Of a stretch of DNA of 64,000 nucleotides, positions 36,094 to 45,573 are shown piece by piece. Position numbers and translations under genes: made by a program. The first letter of the stretch is position 1, and each line of letters begins with the position of its first letter. Under the pieces are notes generated by a model. That model worked only from the letters and a program-made list of their open reading frames with translations, was not told the DNA's origin and did no database searches. Where the stretch lies: assembly GCF_014490665.1 (NCBI RefSeq), contig NZ_CP061038.1, positions 1,798,001-1,862,000 on the forward strand. The letters are read 5' to 3'. The stretch is from Sphingomonas alpina. GTDB lineage: Bacteria; Pseudomonadota; Alphaproteobacteria; Sphingomonadales; Sphingomonadaceae.

Positions 36094-37073
36094 ACCGCCG
36101 TCATATCCTCGCCGCTATTGCCGGCTTTGCCGCCACACTGTCACTCGCTGCATGCGGCGGCGCGCCGAAACAGGCGGCCGCGAACAAGGGTATCGTGTTC
36201 GCCACCCAGAAGAACGGCGCACCGTTCGTGGCGCAGCAACGTGGCGAGTTCGAAAAGCGGCTGAAGGCACGCGGCTTCGGGCCGGTCAAATGGGTCGAAT
36301 TCTCCTCCGGACCGCCATTGATCGAAGCCTTGCGCGCCGGGGCTGTCGATATCGGCCTCGTCGGCGATACGCCGGTGGTCTATGCCCAGGCTTCCAAAAC
36401 CGATCTCTACTACGTCGCGACGCAAAGCTTGCCCGGCCTGGTCGGCAGTGGCCTGGTCGTGCCCAAGGCGTCCGCGATCCGCACCTTTGCCGATCTCAAG
36501 GGGAAGAAGGTCGCTTATACCAAGGGGTCGTCGTCCGAATATACTATCGCCTCCGCGCTTGGCAGCATCGGCCTCAAACTGTCCGACATCGAGCCGGTCA
36601 ATCTCACGCCGGGTGACGCACAGACCGCGCTTGCCAATGGCTCGATCGACGCCTGGCTGACCTGGGATCCGTATTTCACGCTGGCGCAGTTGCGCGGCGG
36701 AGCACGCGAAATCGCCGTACCGCAGGCCGATCTGCGAACCGTGGCCTTTTACGTCGCCTCGGGGAGCTTCGTGCGCGACCGGACCGATGTGCTGAAGGCG
36801 ACGCTCGACGAGCTCCGCACCGAGGCGAAATGGGGCAATGCCAACCGCAGCTATTACCGCGATGAGGTCGCCAAGGCGACGCGATTGCCGCCGGCGGTGC
36901 TGCAGGGCATGCTCGATCGCTACAAGGATTTCCTGTTCGCGGTCGATCCGGTCACGCCGGTCGATATCGCCGCGCAGCAGCGCGTGTCCGACTATCTGTT
37001 CGACGCCAAGGTGATCCCGATCAAGGTCGATGCGGCGAAGGCGGCATGGCAGGGCTGGACGCCGGCGCAATGA
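36090..37073 (+). CDS. ssuA: Sulfonate/sulfate-ester ABC transporter, substrate-binding lipoprotein
   Basis: A 327-residue periplasmic binding protein of the SsuA/AtsR/TauA group. The signal [20 protein letters not shown] ends at lipobox LAAC with C22, so it is a lipoprotein, unlike E. coli SsuA. The binding domain shows [32 protein letters not shown] and [20 protein letters not shown], typical of aliphatic sulfonate binders. The ATG overlaps the alkylsulfatase stop, and its own stop overlaps the permease start (ATGA). The partner enzyme suggests sulfate esters as well as sulfonates. Confidence 0.87.
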   Translation: MNRRHILAAIAGFAATLSLAACGGAPKQAAANKGIVFATQKNGAPFVAQQRGEFEKRLKARGFGPVKWVEFSSGPPLIEALRAGAVDIGLVGDTPVVYAQASKTDLYYVATQSLPGLVGSGLVVPKASAIRTFADLKGKKVAYTKGSSSEYTIASALGSIGLKLSDIEPVNLTPGDAQTALANGSIDAWLTWDPYFTLAQLRGGAREIAVPQADLRTVAFYVASGSFVRDRTDVLKATLDELRTEAKWGNANRSYYRDEVAKATRLPPAVLQGMLDRYKDFLFAVDPVTPVDIAAQQRVSDYLFDAKVIPIKVDAAKAAWQGWTPAQ

Positions 37074-37855
37074 GCGCCGCGCGGCGCTGGCGGTTGAGCG
37101 ACAGCGCGATCACCCCGGCGATCGTGCCGGTCGGGCTGCTGCTCGCCTGGCAACTGGCGTCGACCGCGGGGCTGTTGCCGTCGAACATCCTGCCCGCGCC
37201 GACCGCGGTGGTGAAGGCGGCTGGGGAGTTGATCGCCAATGGTCAGCTTGTCGCCAATCTGGCGGTCAGCACGGCGCGGGCGCTGACCGGACTGGTCGCG
37301 GGCGGCGCCGTCAGTTTCCTGCTTGGCCTGTTGTGCGGTGTGTCGCCGACCGGCCGGCGCCTGCTTGACCCGACCTTGCAGATGGTGCGGACCATCCCGC
37401 ACCTTGCGTTGTTGCCGCTGGTCATCCTGTGGTTCGGGATCGGCGAGCAGGCCAAGATATTGCTCGTCGCGTGGGGGATCTTCTTTCCAATCTACCTCAA
37501 TACCTATCACGGCGTCGTCTCGACCGATCCGCAGCTGATCGAAATGGGCAAAAGCTATGGCATGACGCGGTGGGAGCTGTTCCGGCGGGTGATTTTTCCC
37601 GGTGCCCTGCCGTCGATCCTGGTCGGGCTGCGCTTCGGGCTTGGCATCATGTGGCTGACCCTGATCGTCGCCGAGACGATCGCAGCCAATTCGGGCATCG
37701 GCTATATGGCAATGCAGGCGCGCGAGTTCAGCCAGACCGACATCATCGTGCTGTCGATCTTCGTCTATGCCGCACTCGGCAAGCTTGCCGACAGCCTGAC
37801 GCGCCTGCTCGAACGGCGCCTGCTGCGCTGGAACCCCGCTTATGCAAAGGCCTGA
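37070..37855 (+). CDS. ssuC: Sulfonate ABC transporter permease
   Basis: A 261-residue inner-membrane permease with about six helices. The start at 37070 is the ATG of the ATGA overlap with ssuA. It has the family pattern LLLAWQLASTAGLLPSNILP at the N-terminus and the EAA-like cytoplasmic loop EMGKSYGMTRWELFRRVIFP GALPSILVGLR (split here for length), which contacts the ATPase. IVAETIAANSGIGYMA matches SsuC/TauC proteins. The ATPase gene follows three bases after the stop. Confidence 0.9.
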   Translation: MSAARRWRLSDSAITPAIVPVGLLLAWQLASTAGLLPSNILPAPTAVVKAAGELIANGQLVANLAVSTARALTGLVAGGAVSFLLGLLCGVSPTGRRLLDPTLQMVRTIPHLALLPLVILWFGIGEQAKILLVAWGIFFPIYLNTYHGVVSTDPQLIEMGKSYGMTRWELFRRVIFPGALPSILVGLRFGLGIMWLTLIVAETIAANSGIGYMAMQAREFSQTDIIVLSIFVYAALGKLADSLTRLLERRLLRWNPAYAKA

Positions 37856-37858
37856 GCC

Positions 37859-38614
37859 ATGAGTGCACCGTATCTGCGGGTGATCGACCCCGGCCACACG
37901 CCGCGTGCGGGGGCTTCCGTCGCCGTGCGCGGATTGACCGTCGAGTTCGGCGCCAATCGCGTACTCGACCGGCTCGATCTCGACCTTGCCGCGGGCGAGT
38001 TCGTCTCGATCGTCGGGCGATCGGGTTGCGGCAAGAGCACGTTGCTCCGCGCTGTCCTGGGATTGCTCACCCCGAGCGAGGGGCGGGTCGAGACGGATAT
38101 CGCCGCGTCGCGCGTGGTCTTTCAGGAGCCGCGCCTGCTGCCCTGGGCGACGGTGCGCGACAATGTTGCGGTCGGTGCGCGCGGGATCGTCGATCGGGCG
38201 ACGCGCGACCGGCTGATCGATGAACGGCTGGATGAAGTGGGGCTGGCCGACAAGGCGGGGGAATGGCCCGCCAATCTGTCCGGCGGGCAACGCCAGCGCG
38301 TGGCACTGGCGCGCGCCTTGATCAGTCGCCCGCGGCTGCTGGTTCTGGACGAACCGCTCGGCGCACTCGACGCGCTCACCCGGATCGAGATGCAGGGCCT
38401 GCTCGAGCGCGTCTGGGCGGCGGAGAGCTTCTCCGCACTGCTGGTGACGCATGACGTTGCCGAAGCGGTGGCGCTGGGCGACCGGGTGATCGTGCTGGAG
38501 GCGGGGCGGATCGCGCTCGATATCCGCGTCGATATTCCGCGGCCACGCCGCCATGGCGATGCCGAATTGGCGCGGATCGAGGGGGTAATCCTGGATCGGC
38601 TGCTGAGGCGCTAG
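37859..38614 (+). CDS. ssuB: Sulfonate ABC transporter ATP-binding protein
   Basis: A 251-residue ABC ATPase. Walker A GRSGCGKST is at 53-61, the Q-loop in VVFQEPRLLPW at about 87-97, the signature SGGQ at 141-144, Walker B LLVLDEP at 160-166, and the switch histidine in LLVTHDVAEA. The VFQEPRLLPW motif is typical of SsuB/TauB/NrtD-type importers. It is the last gene of the plus-strand sulfur operon; a palindromic repeat follows the stop. Confidence 0.9.
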   Translation: MSAPYLRVIDPGHTPRAGASVAVRGLTVEFGANRVLDRLDLDLAAGEFVSIVGRSGCGKSTLLRAVLGLLTPSEGRVETDIAASRVVFQEPRLLPWATVRDNVAVGARGIVDRATRDRLIDERLDEVGLADKAGEWPANLSGGQRQRVALARALISRPRLLVLDEPLGALDALTRIEMQGLLERVWAAESFSALLVTHDVAEAVALGDRVIVLEAGRIALDIRVDIPRPRRHGDAELARIEGVILDRLLRR

Positions 38615-38644
38615 CGTAGTATAGATTGGAGTGAATTCACTTCT

Positions 38645-38723
38645 CCCGTTCGTGCGGCCCTCTTCGACTGCCTGCCAAGGCAGGCGCTCAGGACAGGCTT
38701 CGACAAGCTCAGGGCGAACGGCG
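38645..38723. repeat. Palindromic intergenic repeat
   Basis: About 79 nt with outer ends cccgttcg (38645-38652) and cgaacggc (38715-38722) in inverted order, a ttcgacaagctcagggcgaa segment, and an inner palindrome CCTGCC-AA-GGCAGG (38671-38684). It lies between the convergent ssuB and ssuD stops and could terminate both transcripts. The sequence type is common in sphingomonad intergenic regions. Confidence 0.7.
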
Positions 38724-38752
38724 GAGGGAGGGGCAACTCATAACAGTGCAGC

Positions 38753-39940
38753 TCAGGTCATCCGTCCCGCCGCTTTCTGTCCGGCGATCGGCGGCAGGAA
38801 GGGCAGGACCGGGGGCAATGTCTCGCGCCGGTGATGCGGCAGGTTGAGTTTCGGGAAGAGCAATTCGGCCACGCGATACGCTTCCTCGAGATGCGGATAG
38901 CCTGAGCCGATCACCGTATCGATGCCGATATCGGCATATTCCTGCAGCCGATCGGCAATGCTGTCCGGGCTGCCGACCAGTGCGGTGCCCGCCCCGGTGC
39001 GAACCAGGCCGATGCCGGCCCATAGATTGGGGGCGATTTCGAGGTTGTCGCGGCTCCCCTTGTGCAGCGCCTGCATCCGGCTCTGGCCGACCGAATCCGT
39101 TCCCTTGGTCAGCATCGCCTGGAACTGGGCGATCTGTTCGTCCGATACATGCTGTATCAAGTCATGTGCGGCCGCCCAGGCCTGGTCGTCGGTGTCGCGC
39201 ACGATGAAATGGATGCGCAGGCCGAAGCGGATCGTCCGGCCGCGCTTCGCGGCGCGCTCGCGTACATCGTCGATGATCTCTTTCAGCTGTTGTGGCGGCT
39301 CGCCCCAGGCGAGATAGACATCGACATGTTCGGCGGCGATCTCGCGAGCGATCTCGGAAGAGCCTCCGAACCAGATCGGCGCGTGTGGTTGCTGGACGAA
39401 GGGGAATAACAGCTTGCCGCCGCTGATCGAGAGATATTTTCCCTCCTGCGTGACCGTGTCGCCGCGCGCCAGCTTGCGCCAGATGTCGAGGAACTCGGCG
39501 GTCTGCTCGTAGCGTTCGGTATGGCCGAGAAATATGCCGTCCTGGGCGAGCGTTACGGGGCTGCCGCCGGTCACGACGTTGAGCAACGCACGGCCATCGC
39601 TCAGCCGATCAAGCGCTGCCGCCTGGCGCACAGCTTCGGCGGGTGCGGTCAGGCCCGGGCGCAGCGCCACGAGCAGTTTCAATCGCTCGGTAAAGGGAGC
39701 GACTGAAGCGGCGGTGATCCAGGCATCGGCACAGGCCGCGCCGGTCGGCATCAACACGCCGTAATATCCAAGGCGGTCGGCCGCGACCGCGATTTCACGC
39801 AGATAGCCGGGCGTGGGTGCACGCTCGCCAGTCGGCGATGCCAGATACCGCGCATCGCCGCCCGATGGGATGAACCAGAGAAAATCGAGCGGGCTGCGGT
39901 CGGTTGCTGCGACAGGGCGGATCTGGGTAGCGACGTTCAT
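38753..39940 (-). CDS. ssuD: FMNH2-dependent alkanesulfonate monooxygenase
   Basis: A 395-residue TIM-barrel flavin monooxygenase that releases sulfite from alkanesulfonates. The sequence follows E. coli SsuD along its length: [71 protein letters not shown] and ISPNLWAG-like [20 protein letters not shown]. The start at 39940 (MNVATQIRP) is chosen; an upstream extension is cysteine-rich and unlike the family. No ssuE flavin reductase lies nearby, so reduced FMN must come from elsewhere. It is transcribed toward the ssuABC genes, from its own promoter. Confidence 0.92.
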   Translation of the reverse strand: MNVATQIRPVAATDRSPLDFLWFIPSGGDARYLASPTGERAPTPGYLREIAVAADRLGYYGVLMPTGAACADAWITAASVAPFTERLKLLVALRPGLTAPAEAVRQAAALDRLSDGRALLNVVTGGSPVTLAQDGIFLGHTERYEQTAEFLDIWRKLARGDTVTQEGKYLSISGGKLLFPFVQQPHAPIWFGGSSEIAREIAAEHVDVYLAWGEPPQQLKEIIDDVRERAAKRGRTIRFGLRIHFIVRDTDDQAWAAAHDLIQHVSDEQIAQFQAMLTKGTDSVGQSRMQALHKGSRDNLEIAPNLWAGIGLVRTGAGTALVGSPDSIADRLQEYADIGIDTVIGSGYPHLEEAYRVAELLFPKLNLPHHRRETLPPVLPFLPPIAGQKAAGRMT

Positions 39941-40228
39941 GAAGGCTCCTGCGCGGCTCTGTGCTCGGAGCCGATGGGCGGCCTCCTGGCATTGTTTACC
40001 TCTTTCAATCTCTATTAATCTTATAGGATATGCAACGCACACAGAAATTCGCAGCGCAGAAGTTTTGCTTTGGCGCAGCGGCATGGGCTGGCGGCGATCT
40101 GTCCGTGGCCTGCAATGGCTCGCTGTGATCTATATTGATTGCTATTGATCGATAAGTGCGCAAATGTCCTTGAACGGTGCTCGCCGCAATAAGGTGAGAG
40201 GTGACACGCGCCATGCGAGGGAGAGCAG

Positions 40229-41533
40229 ATGACTTTGGAAACCGCACATCGAGGGGCGATGTCATCTCCCGTCCGGTCCAGTCTTACAGCCAACCCCTGG
40301 TGGTCCGGGACTGTGGCAGGCATGGCATCGTATATCGACGCTGCTGCGATCACGGCCTTCAGCGCCAGTCTTGTCATCTTCGAAAAGCAGCTCGGCCTTT
40401 CGGCCGGGCAGGTCGGCATCGCAGCGAGCGCCCTGACGCTGACGATGGCGATCGGCGCCGCTGTCGGCGGCCGCCTTGGTGATCGCTTCGGCCGTCGGCC
40501 GGTATTCGTGATCACTATGTTCTTCATCATCGGTGGCGCGCTGGCGCTCATGACGGCGCAGGATTTTACCGCCATCCTTCTCGGCGTGGCCGTCATGGGC
40601 TTCGCGATCGGTGCCGATCTTCCGGTGTCGCTCGCGACGATTTCCGAGGCCGCGAATGACGAAAATCGTGGCCGATTACTCGGTTTTTCGAACCTGCTTT
40701 GGCTTATCGGTATCGCTGCAAATGGTATTTGCGTGGCGCTTTTCGGCGATCTCGGCCGCAACGCGATCTATTTCATCTTCGGTCATGTCGTTCTTGTTTC
40801 GGTGATCGTGCTGCTCGCACGATTGACGATCCCGGAATCGCAGCTCTGGCTCGATGCACGTGCGGCGCGAAAAGTAGATAATGGCGCGCGGAAGGGCGAA
40901 TCGGCGAAGGTGTCGATCCTGTTTCGCGCGCCCTATCTCGTCCCCTTCATCGGCCTGTCGATCTTCTATGTCGGCACGAGCATCCTTGGGAACACCAACG
41001 GCCAGTATTTGAGCTATATGATGGTGAAGGAGGCGGGCTTTACCGTCTCGTCGGCCGCGAAATTTTCCTTCCTGTCGCTCCCCCTCGTGCTCATCGGTTT
41101 CCTCTGGTTCATGAGGATTGCCGACAAGCCTGTGCGCTTCCGCTATTTCCAGTTCGGCGCGGTGTGTTTCGTGCTGATGCCGCTGGTCATCGCCACGTTC
41201 GGCTTTTCCGCGACAACTCTGGTCTTCGCCTTTTTCCTGAACGCGATCGGCGCCTCCTTCGCCTTTGAGGGGATGTATCGTGTCTGGTCTCAGCAATCCT
41301 TCCCGACGCTCGTGCGCACGACCGCCCAGGGAACGATCATCGCGATCGCGCGCCTGGTTGCCGCGGCCGCGGCGTCGGTGACGCCGCTTCTGCTTCAGGA
41401 GATCGGTGTCCGGGCGCTCTACGGCATCCTCGCGGTGACGACATTCATCGGCGTTGCCGCCGCCTGGGTCGTCTTTCGCTCGCGCGACCAGCATAGCGAG
41501 TTCGAGGTCGAAGCGGCGCCGTTTCATCCATGA
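40229..41533 (+). CDS. MFS transporter, probable rhamnoside importer
   Basis: A 434-residue twelve-helix major-facilitator protein of the sugar/metabolite symporter type. The conserved loop after helix 2 reads GGRLGDRFGRRPVFV, and DENRGRLLGFSNLLW and LTIPESQLWLDARAA mark the later cytoplasmic loops. The start is preceded by GGGAGAG. Its stop overlaps the esterase start by four bases and that gene overlaps the rhamnosidase, so all three are made from one mRNA. Inferred cargo: intact rhamnosides for cytoplasmic cleavage. Confidence 0.83.
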   Translation: MTLETAHRGAMSSPVRSSLTANPWWSGTVAGMASYIDAAAITAFSASLVIFEKQLGLSAGQVGIAASALTLTMAIGAAVGGRLGDRFGRRPVFVITMFFIIGGALALMTAQDFTAILLGVAVMGFAIGADLPVSLATISEAANDENRGRLLGFSNLLWLIGIAANGICVALFGDLGRNAIYFIFGHVVLVSVIVLLARLTIPESQLWLDARAARKVDNGARKGESAKVSILFRAPYLVPFIGLSIFYVGTSILGNTNGQYLSYMMVKEAGFTVSSAAKFSFLSLPLVLIGFLWFMRIADKPVRFRYFQFGAVCFVLMPLVIATFGFSATTLVFAFFLNAIGASFAFEGMYRVWSQQSFPTLVRTTAQGTIIAIARLVAAAAASVTPLLLQEIGVRALYGILAVTTFIGVAAAWVVFRSRDQHSEFEVEAAPFHP

Positions 41534-42462
41534 CGCCGCGGCCGGAGAGGGTGGGTAACGGCACGAGTTTGCGGCACAAGCTGATTGTCGCGGTGGCGTA
41601 TCTGGCGCGGATCCGGCACCGGTCTGCCGGCAAGCTCGTCAAGCTTGCCGGGGCAACCGCGGCCTCGGCAGGCGCGCCGCTCCCGGCTCCCGGACCGCCG
41701 GCGGCCAGCCTGGACGGGGTGACGGCCTCGCTTGACCATTTCGGTGAATGGCCGGTCTGGCGTCTCGAGCCCGAGGGCGGCGCGGCGTGCGCACATAAGC
41801 TCATCTACTTCCACGGCGGCGCCTATATCGCCCAGATGGCGAGCTTTCAGTGGAGCTGGATCGCGACGCTGGTGAGAGAGCTTGGTTGCTGCGCGCTGGT
41901 TCCGCTCTATCCGCTGGCGCCGCGCGGGACCGCGGCGTTCGTTATTCCAGAGGCGACCGACCTCGTCGCGCAGGCCTTGGCGTCAGGCGCATCCGTTTCG
42001 GTCATCGGGGACTCGGCTGGCGGCGGACTCGCCCTCGCCGTGACGCAGGAACTTGTCCGTCGCGGCGGCGCGCAGCCCGCGCACCTGCTGCTGATCGCTC
42101 CCTGGCTCGATGTCACGCTGTCCGATCCGCGATCATTGTCGATCGATGATCCGTTGATGACGGTGGATTCGCTCAGATGGTCCGGCCGACAATGGGCAGG
42201 TGCGCTCGATCCGGCGGACGGGCGGGTCAGCCCGCTGTTCGCCAGTATGGAGGGGCTTCCGCCGGTCACCGTCTTCGCGGGCACGCGCGATGTGCTTTAT
42301 CCCGACACCGCCCGTCTCGAGCAGCGGAGCCGCGACGAGGGAATGACAATGGCGTTCGTCATCATGCCGGGCCTCATTCACGGCTGGCCCGTCTTTACTT
42401 TCCTTCCTGAGGCTCGCGATGCGCTTCCCCGGATCGTCAAGATATTCGAAGGATTCCAATGA
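41530..42462 (+). CDS. Alpha/beta hydrolase, hormone-sensitive lipase family
   Basis: A 310-residue serine esterase. HGGAY at 95-99 is the HSL oxyanion motif and the nucleophile is S162 in GDSAGG. The acid is in AGTRDVLYPD and the histidine in GLIHGWPVF. There is no signal peptide, so it acts in the cytoplasm. It overlaps the MFS stop and the GH78 start by four bases each. Lying between a transporter and a rhamnosidase, it probably removes acyl groups from acylated rhamnosides before glycoside cleavage. This is inference. Confidence 0.85.
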   Translation: MTPRPERVGNGTSLRHKLIVAVAYLARIRHRSAGKLVKLAGATAASAGAPLPAPGPPAASLDGVTASLDHFGEWPVWRLEPEGGAACAHKLIYFHGGAYIAQMASFQWSWIATLVRELGCCALVPLYPLAPRGTAAFVIPEATDLVAQALASGASVSVIGDSAGGGLALAVTQELVRRGGAQPAHLLLIAPWLDVTLSDPRSLSIDDPLMTVDSLRWSGRQWAGALDPADGRVSPLFASMEGLPPVTVFAGTRDVLYPDTARLEQRSRDEGMTMAFVIMPGLIHGWPVFTFLPEARDALPRIVKIFEGFQ

Positions 42463-44765
42463 GCGGACAATTGGGCATCGACGCCCCGGTACCCGGTATC
42501 GGCAACATGATCGCCGCGCCGATCGCGATCGAGACGGCGCCGCGCCTGAGAGTCGAGTTCGCGCTGGACGAGGGACACGGTCAGATAGTCCAGGCGACAT
42601 TGCTGCTTTCGGCTTTGGGGGTGGTCGAGGCATGGCTGAACGGCGCGCCGGTCAATGACGACCTTCTCGCGCCGGGCTGGACGTCCTACGAATGGCGAGT
42701 GCGCTATACGGTCAGCGACGTGACCGGGCTCGTGTCGGAGGGCGCAAATGCGCTCGCTCTTCAACTCGGCGACGGCTGGTACGCGACACCGCTCTTCGTT
42801 CCGCCGCATGTGACATATGGCGAGCGACCGGCCGGTTTTGCCGAGCTTCATCTCCACTTTGCCGACGGGCACAGGCAGATCGTTGCGACCGACGGAGACT
42901 GGCTCGCCGGTACGAGTCCGATCAGCCGGTCGAACATCTATAACGGCCAGTCGATCGATGCCCGATTGATCGATGTCGACTGGTTGCGGCCGGGGTTTGC
43001 GGCAAAGGGCTGGCTGCCTGCCGAAATGGTCGAGTTCGACACGGGTAAATTCGATCGCCAGTTCGGTCCCTCGATACGGCGCATCGAGACTTTAGCGCCC
43101 AGGCATTTGTGGACATCGCCTTCCGGGAAACTTCTCGTCGATTTCGGCCAGAATCTCGTCGGCTGGATCCGCGTCAAGGTCAAAGGCGCGGCGGGCGACA
43201 TGCTGACGATCCGCCACGCCGAAATTATCGAGCATGAGGAGCTTGGCGTGAGGCCGCTCCGATCGGCCAAGGCGACCGATATATATACACTCAGCGGCGA
43301 CGAGGATCTGCTCGAACCCACCTTGGTCTTTCACGGCTTCCGTTATGCCGAGATCGACGGCTGGCCGGGCGGGATCGAGGCCTTGGCGCGCGATGGCGGC
43401 GTGGAAGCGGTGGTCATCGGATCCGACCTGAAGCGCACAGGCTGGTTCCGCTGCTCGAACGATGATCTCAATCAGCTCCACAGCAATGTCCTTTGGAGCA
43501 CCAAGGGCAATTTCGTCGGTGTGCCGACCGATTGTCCGCAGCGCGACGAGCGGCTGGGCTGGACCGGTGACCTCGCAGTGTTCGCGCCGACCGCGGCTTT
43601 TCTGTTCGACGTCGAGGACTTCCTGCGCGAATGGCTTTGCGACCTGCGCATCGAACAGGCGCAGCGCGATGGCCTGGTGCCATGGGTCGTTCCGGATATT
43701 CTCAAATATTTCGACGCCAGGCCCTTGTTCAAGATGATCGATACGACCGCGATCTGGTCGGATGCCGTGGTGTGGGTCCCACGCGCCATCTGGGACGCTT
43801 ATGGCGACAAGCGCGTTCTCGCCGAGACGTTCGATGCGCAGGTCGCACATGTGAACCGGGCCTGGTCGCAACTTTCGGATCGCGGCGTTTGGGAAGGTCG
43901 CTTCCAGTTCGGGGATTGGCTGGATCCCGAAGCGCCGCCGCAGAACCCGTTGGCGGCGAAGGCCGACGCGGGCGTGGTCGCCACGATCAGCCTCTATCGT
44001 TCGCTGCGGTTCGTTGCCGAGGCGGCTGCCGTACTCGACCGAGACGATGAGGCGGAGTTTGCCGAGAAGGCGGCGATTTTGCACCGTTCCTTTTACGCTG
44101 CCTATGTCGAGGATGGACGGATCGAGAGCGACTGCACGACCGTCTATGCGATGGCCATCGTTTTCGGCATTCTCGACCAAGCCGACATCCCGATTGCCGG
44201 AGAACGGCTCGCCGAACTCGCGCGCGCCTCTGGCCACCGGATCAGCACCGGATTTGCCGGCACGCCCTATGTCTGCGACGCGCTCGCCAGGACGGGGCAT
44301 CTCGACGATGCCTATGCCATGCTGCTTGAGACCAAATGCCCGTCATGGCTCTACCCTGTGAGGATGGGTGCGACGACAATATGGGAACGCTGGGATTCGA
44401 TGCTCGCGGATGGCTCGATCAACCCCGGCGAAATGACCAGTTTCAACCATTATGCGCTCGGCGCGGTCGCAGACTGGATGCACCGCACGATCGGTGGCAT
44501 CGCGCCACTATCGGCCGTCGACGGACGTTATCGTGTCGCGCCACGGCCCGGTGGGGGCGTGAGCTGGGCGGAAACGGCGTGGGAGACGCGGCAGGGGCTG
44601 CTTCGCGTACGTTGGGATCTCGATGCAGGCGAGTTGCGAGTCCAGGTCAATGTGCCGGAAGGCGCGTCCGTTGAGCTTGCCCTTCCGGGGCGTGATGCCG
44701 AACTGCTCGGCGCCGGCTCGCACGAGCGCGTGCAGGCTATTCCAGAGGTGCGGGTGCCCTTATGA
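42459..44765 (+). CDS. Alpha-L-rhamnosidase, GH78
   Basis: A 768-residue glycoside hydrolase releasing terminal L-rhamnose. The N-terminal beta domains (about 1-330) include the rhamnosidase-N region LSALGVVEAWLNGAPVNDDL and LWTSPSGKLLVDFGQNLVGW. The catalytic (alpha/alpha)6 barrel carries DCPQRDERLGWTGD with general-acid E364 and ATTIWERWDS with catalytic base E643. There is no signal peptide, so hydrolysis is cytoplasmic. It is shorter than many GH78 enzymes (900-1100 residues) because accessory domains are few. The C-terminal beta sandwich follows at about 690. It overlaps the downstream TetR stop by six bases. Confidence 0.9.
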   Translation: MSGQLGIDAPVPGIGNMIAAPIAIETAPRLRVEFALDEGHGQIVQATLLLSALGVVEAWLNGAPVNDDLLAPGWTSYEWRVRYTVSDVTGLVSEGANALALQLGDGWYATPLFVPPHVTYGERPAGFAELHLHFADGHRQIVATDGDWLAGTSPISRSNIYNGQSIDARLIDVDWLRPGFAAKGWLPAEMVEFDTGKFDRQFGPSIRRIETLAPRHLWTSPSGKLLVDFGQNLVGWIRVKVKGAAGDMLTIRHAEIIEHEELGVRPLRSAKATDIYTLSGDEDLLEPTLVFHGFRYAEIDGWPGGIEALARDGGVEAVVIGSDLKRTGWFRCSNDDLNQLHSNVLWSTKGNFVGVPTDCPQRDERLGWTGDLAVFAPTAAFLFDVEDFLREWLCDLRIEQAQRDGLVPWVVPDILKYFDARPLFKMIDTTAIWSDAVVWVPRAIWDAYGDKRVLAETFDAQVAHVNRAWSQLSDRGVWEGRFQFGDWLDPEAPPQNPLAAKADAGVVATISLYRSLRFVAEAAAVLDRDDEAEFAEKAAILHRSFYAAYVEDGRIESDCTTVYAMAIVFGILDQADIPIAGERLAELARASGHRISTGFAGTPYVCDALARTGHLDDAYAMLLETKCPSWLYPVRMGATTIWERWDSMLADGSINPGEMTSFNHYALGAVADWMHRTIGGIAPLSAVDGRYRVAPRPGGGVSWAETAWETRQGLLRVRWDLDAGELRVQVNVPEGASVELALPGRDAELLGAGSHERVQAIPEVRVPL

Positions 44766-45438
44766 CGATCCCGGAGTGTGGTCGCGGGCTCGCGCGATGT
44801 TCAGCTGCCCAAAGAGCTCCATGAGGTAGGCGACGCTGGCTTCGGTATCGGCCTCTTCGCCCTGCACCAGCTCGGTAATTGCAAGGCCGCGAAATGCAGC
44901 GACGAACACGCGCATGATGATCGCAAGATTGGGCGGAGGCTCTATCCCCAGTTCGGCATAATAGCCCTTGAGTCCGCTCAGGACCCTGTGCTCGATGTTG
45001 CTTTCGGCGGTGCGAAGTTTCGTGCTGAGATCGGGGTCCGCGCGCGCCGCGAGCAATATCTCGTCCACCGCGATTCCCGGCTCGCGCAACATGCCCGAAA
45101 GGACATGCCGCGGCAGTTCGTTCAGATAGGCTTCCGTCCCGATCCGTCTGCGTGTCTCTTCGATCAGCCGCGATCTCTTCGAGATGGACCGCGTCGCGGA
45201 CCGCGACCATCAGATCCGCCTTGCTGGCGAAATGGTAGGAAATGATGCCGCGGCTGACGCCGGCCTCCTTCGCCACCACTGCAATCGTGACCGCACTATA
45301 TCCCATCCGGTAGAGGCAGCCGATCGTGGCTTCAAGGATGCGCCGCCGCGTGTCGGCCGTCCGGTCTTCCTGTTTGCGGCGGACGGGTTTGACGCGCCCG
45401 GGTGCAGGGGCGGGGGCGGGGGCGGTGGGTGAGGGCAT
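44760..45438 (-). pseudogene. TetR family regulator, frameshifted
   Basis: A TetR repressor split by a frameshift. From 45438 it reads a Pro/Ala-rich head, then the DNA-binding domain RRRILEATIGCLYRMGYSAV, TIAVVAKEAGVSRGIISYHF and ASKADLMVAVRDAVHLEEIA. Near 45167-45170 the frame changes. The effector domain continues in another frame as RRIGTEAYLNELPRHVLSGM through to RDHTPGSS at 44760. Removing one G of cggct (minus strand) gives EEIALIEETRRRIG, a smooth TetR helix. The length of 679 nt is one more than a multiple of three, which fits. It would have controlled the rhamnoside operon or the TonB receptor beside it. It may be an assembly error. Confidence 0.75.
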
Positions 45439-45573
45439 GCGCTCGCTGGAAACCTGATCGTGGGAGGGCCGATGACTGTAACCGGCAGGTAAGCACAGCG
45501 CCCGCCGGGATGCCAATGTTAGATTTGCGGCAGACCCGGCCACGACCGTGAAGGTCGCGGCCGGGCGTCCCGA

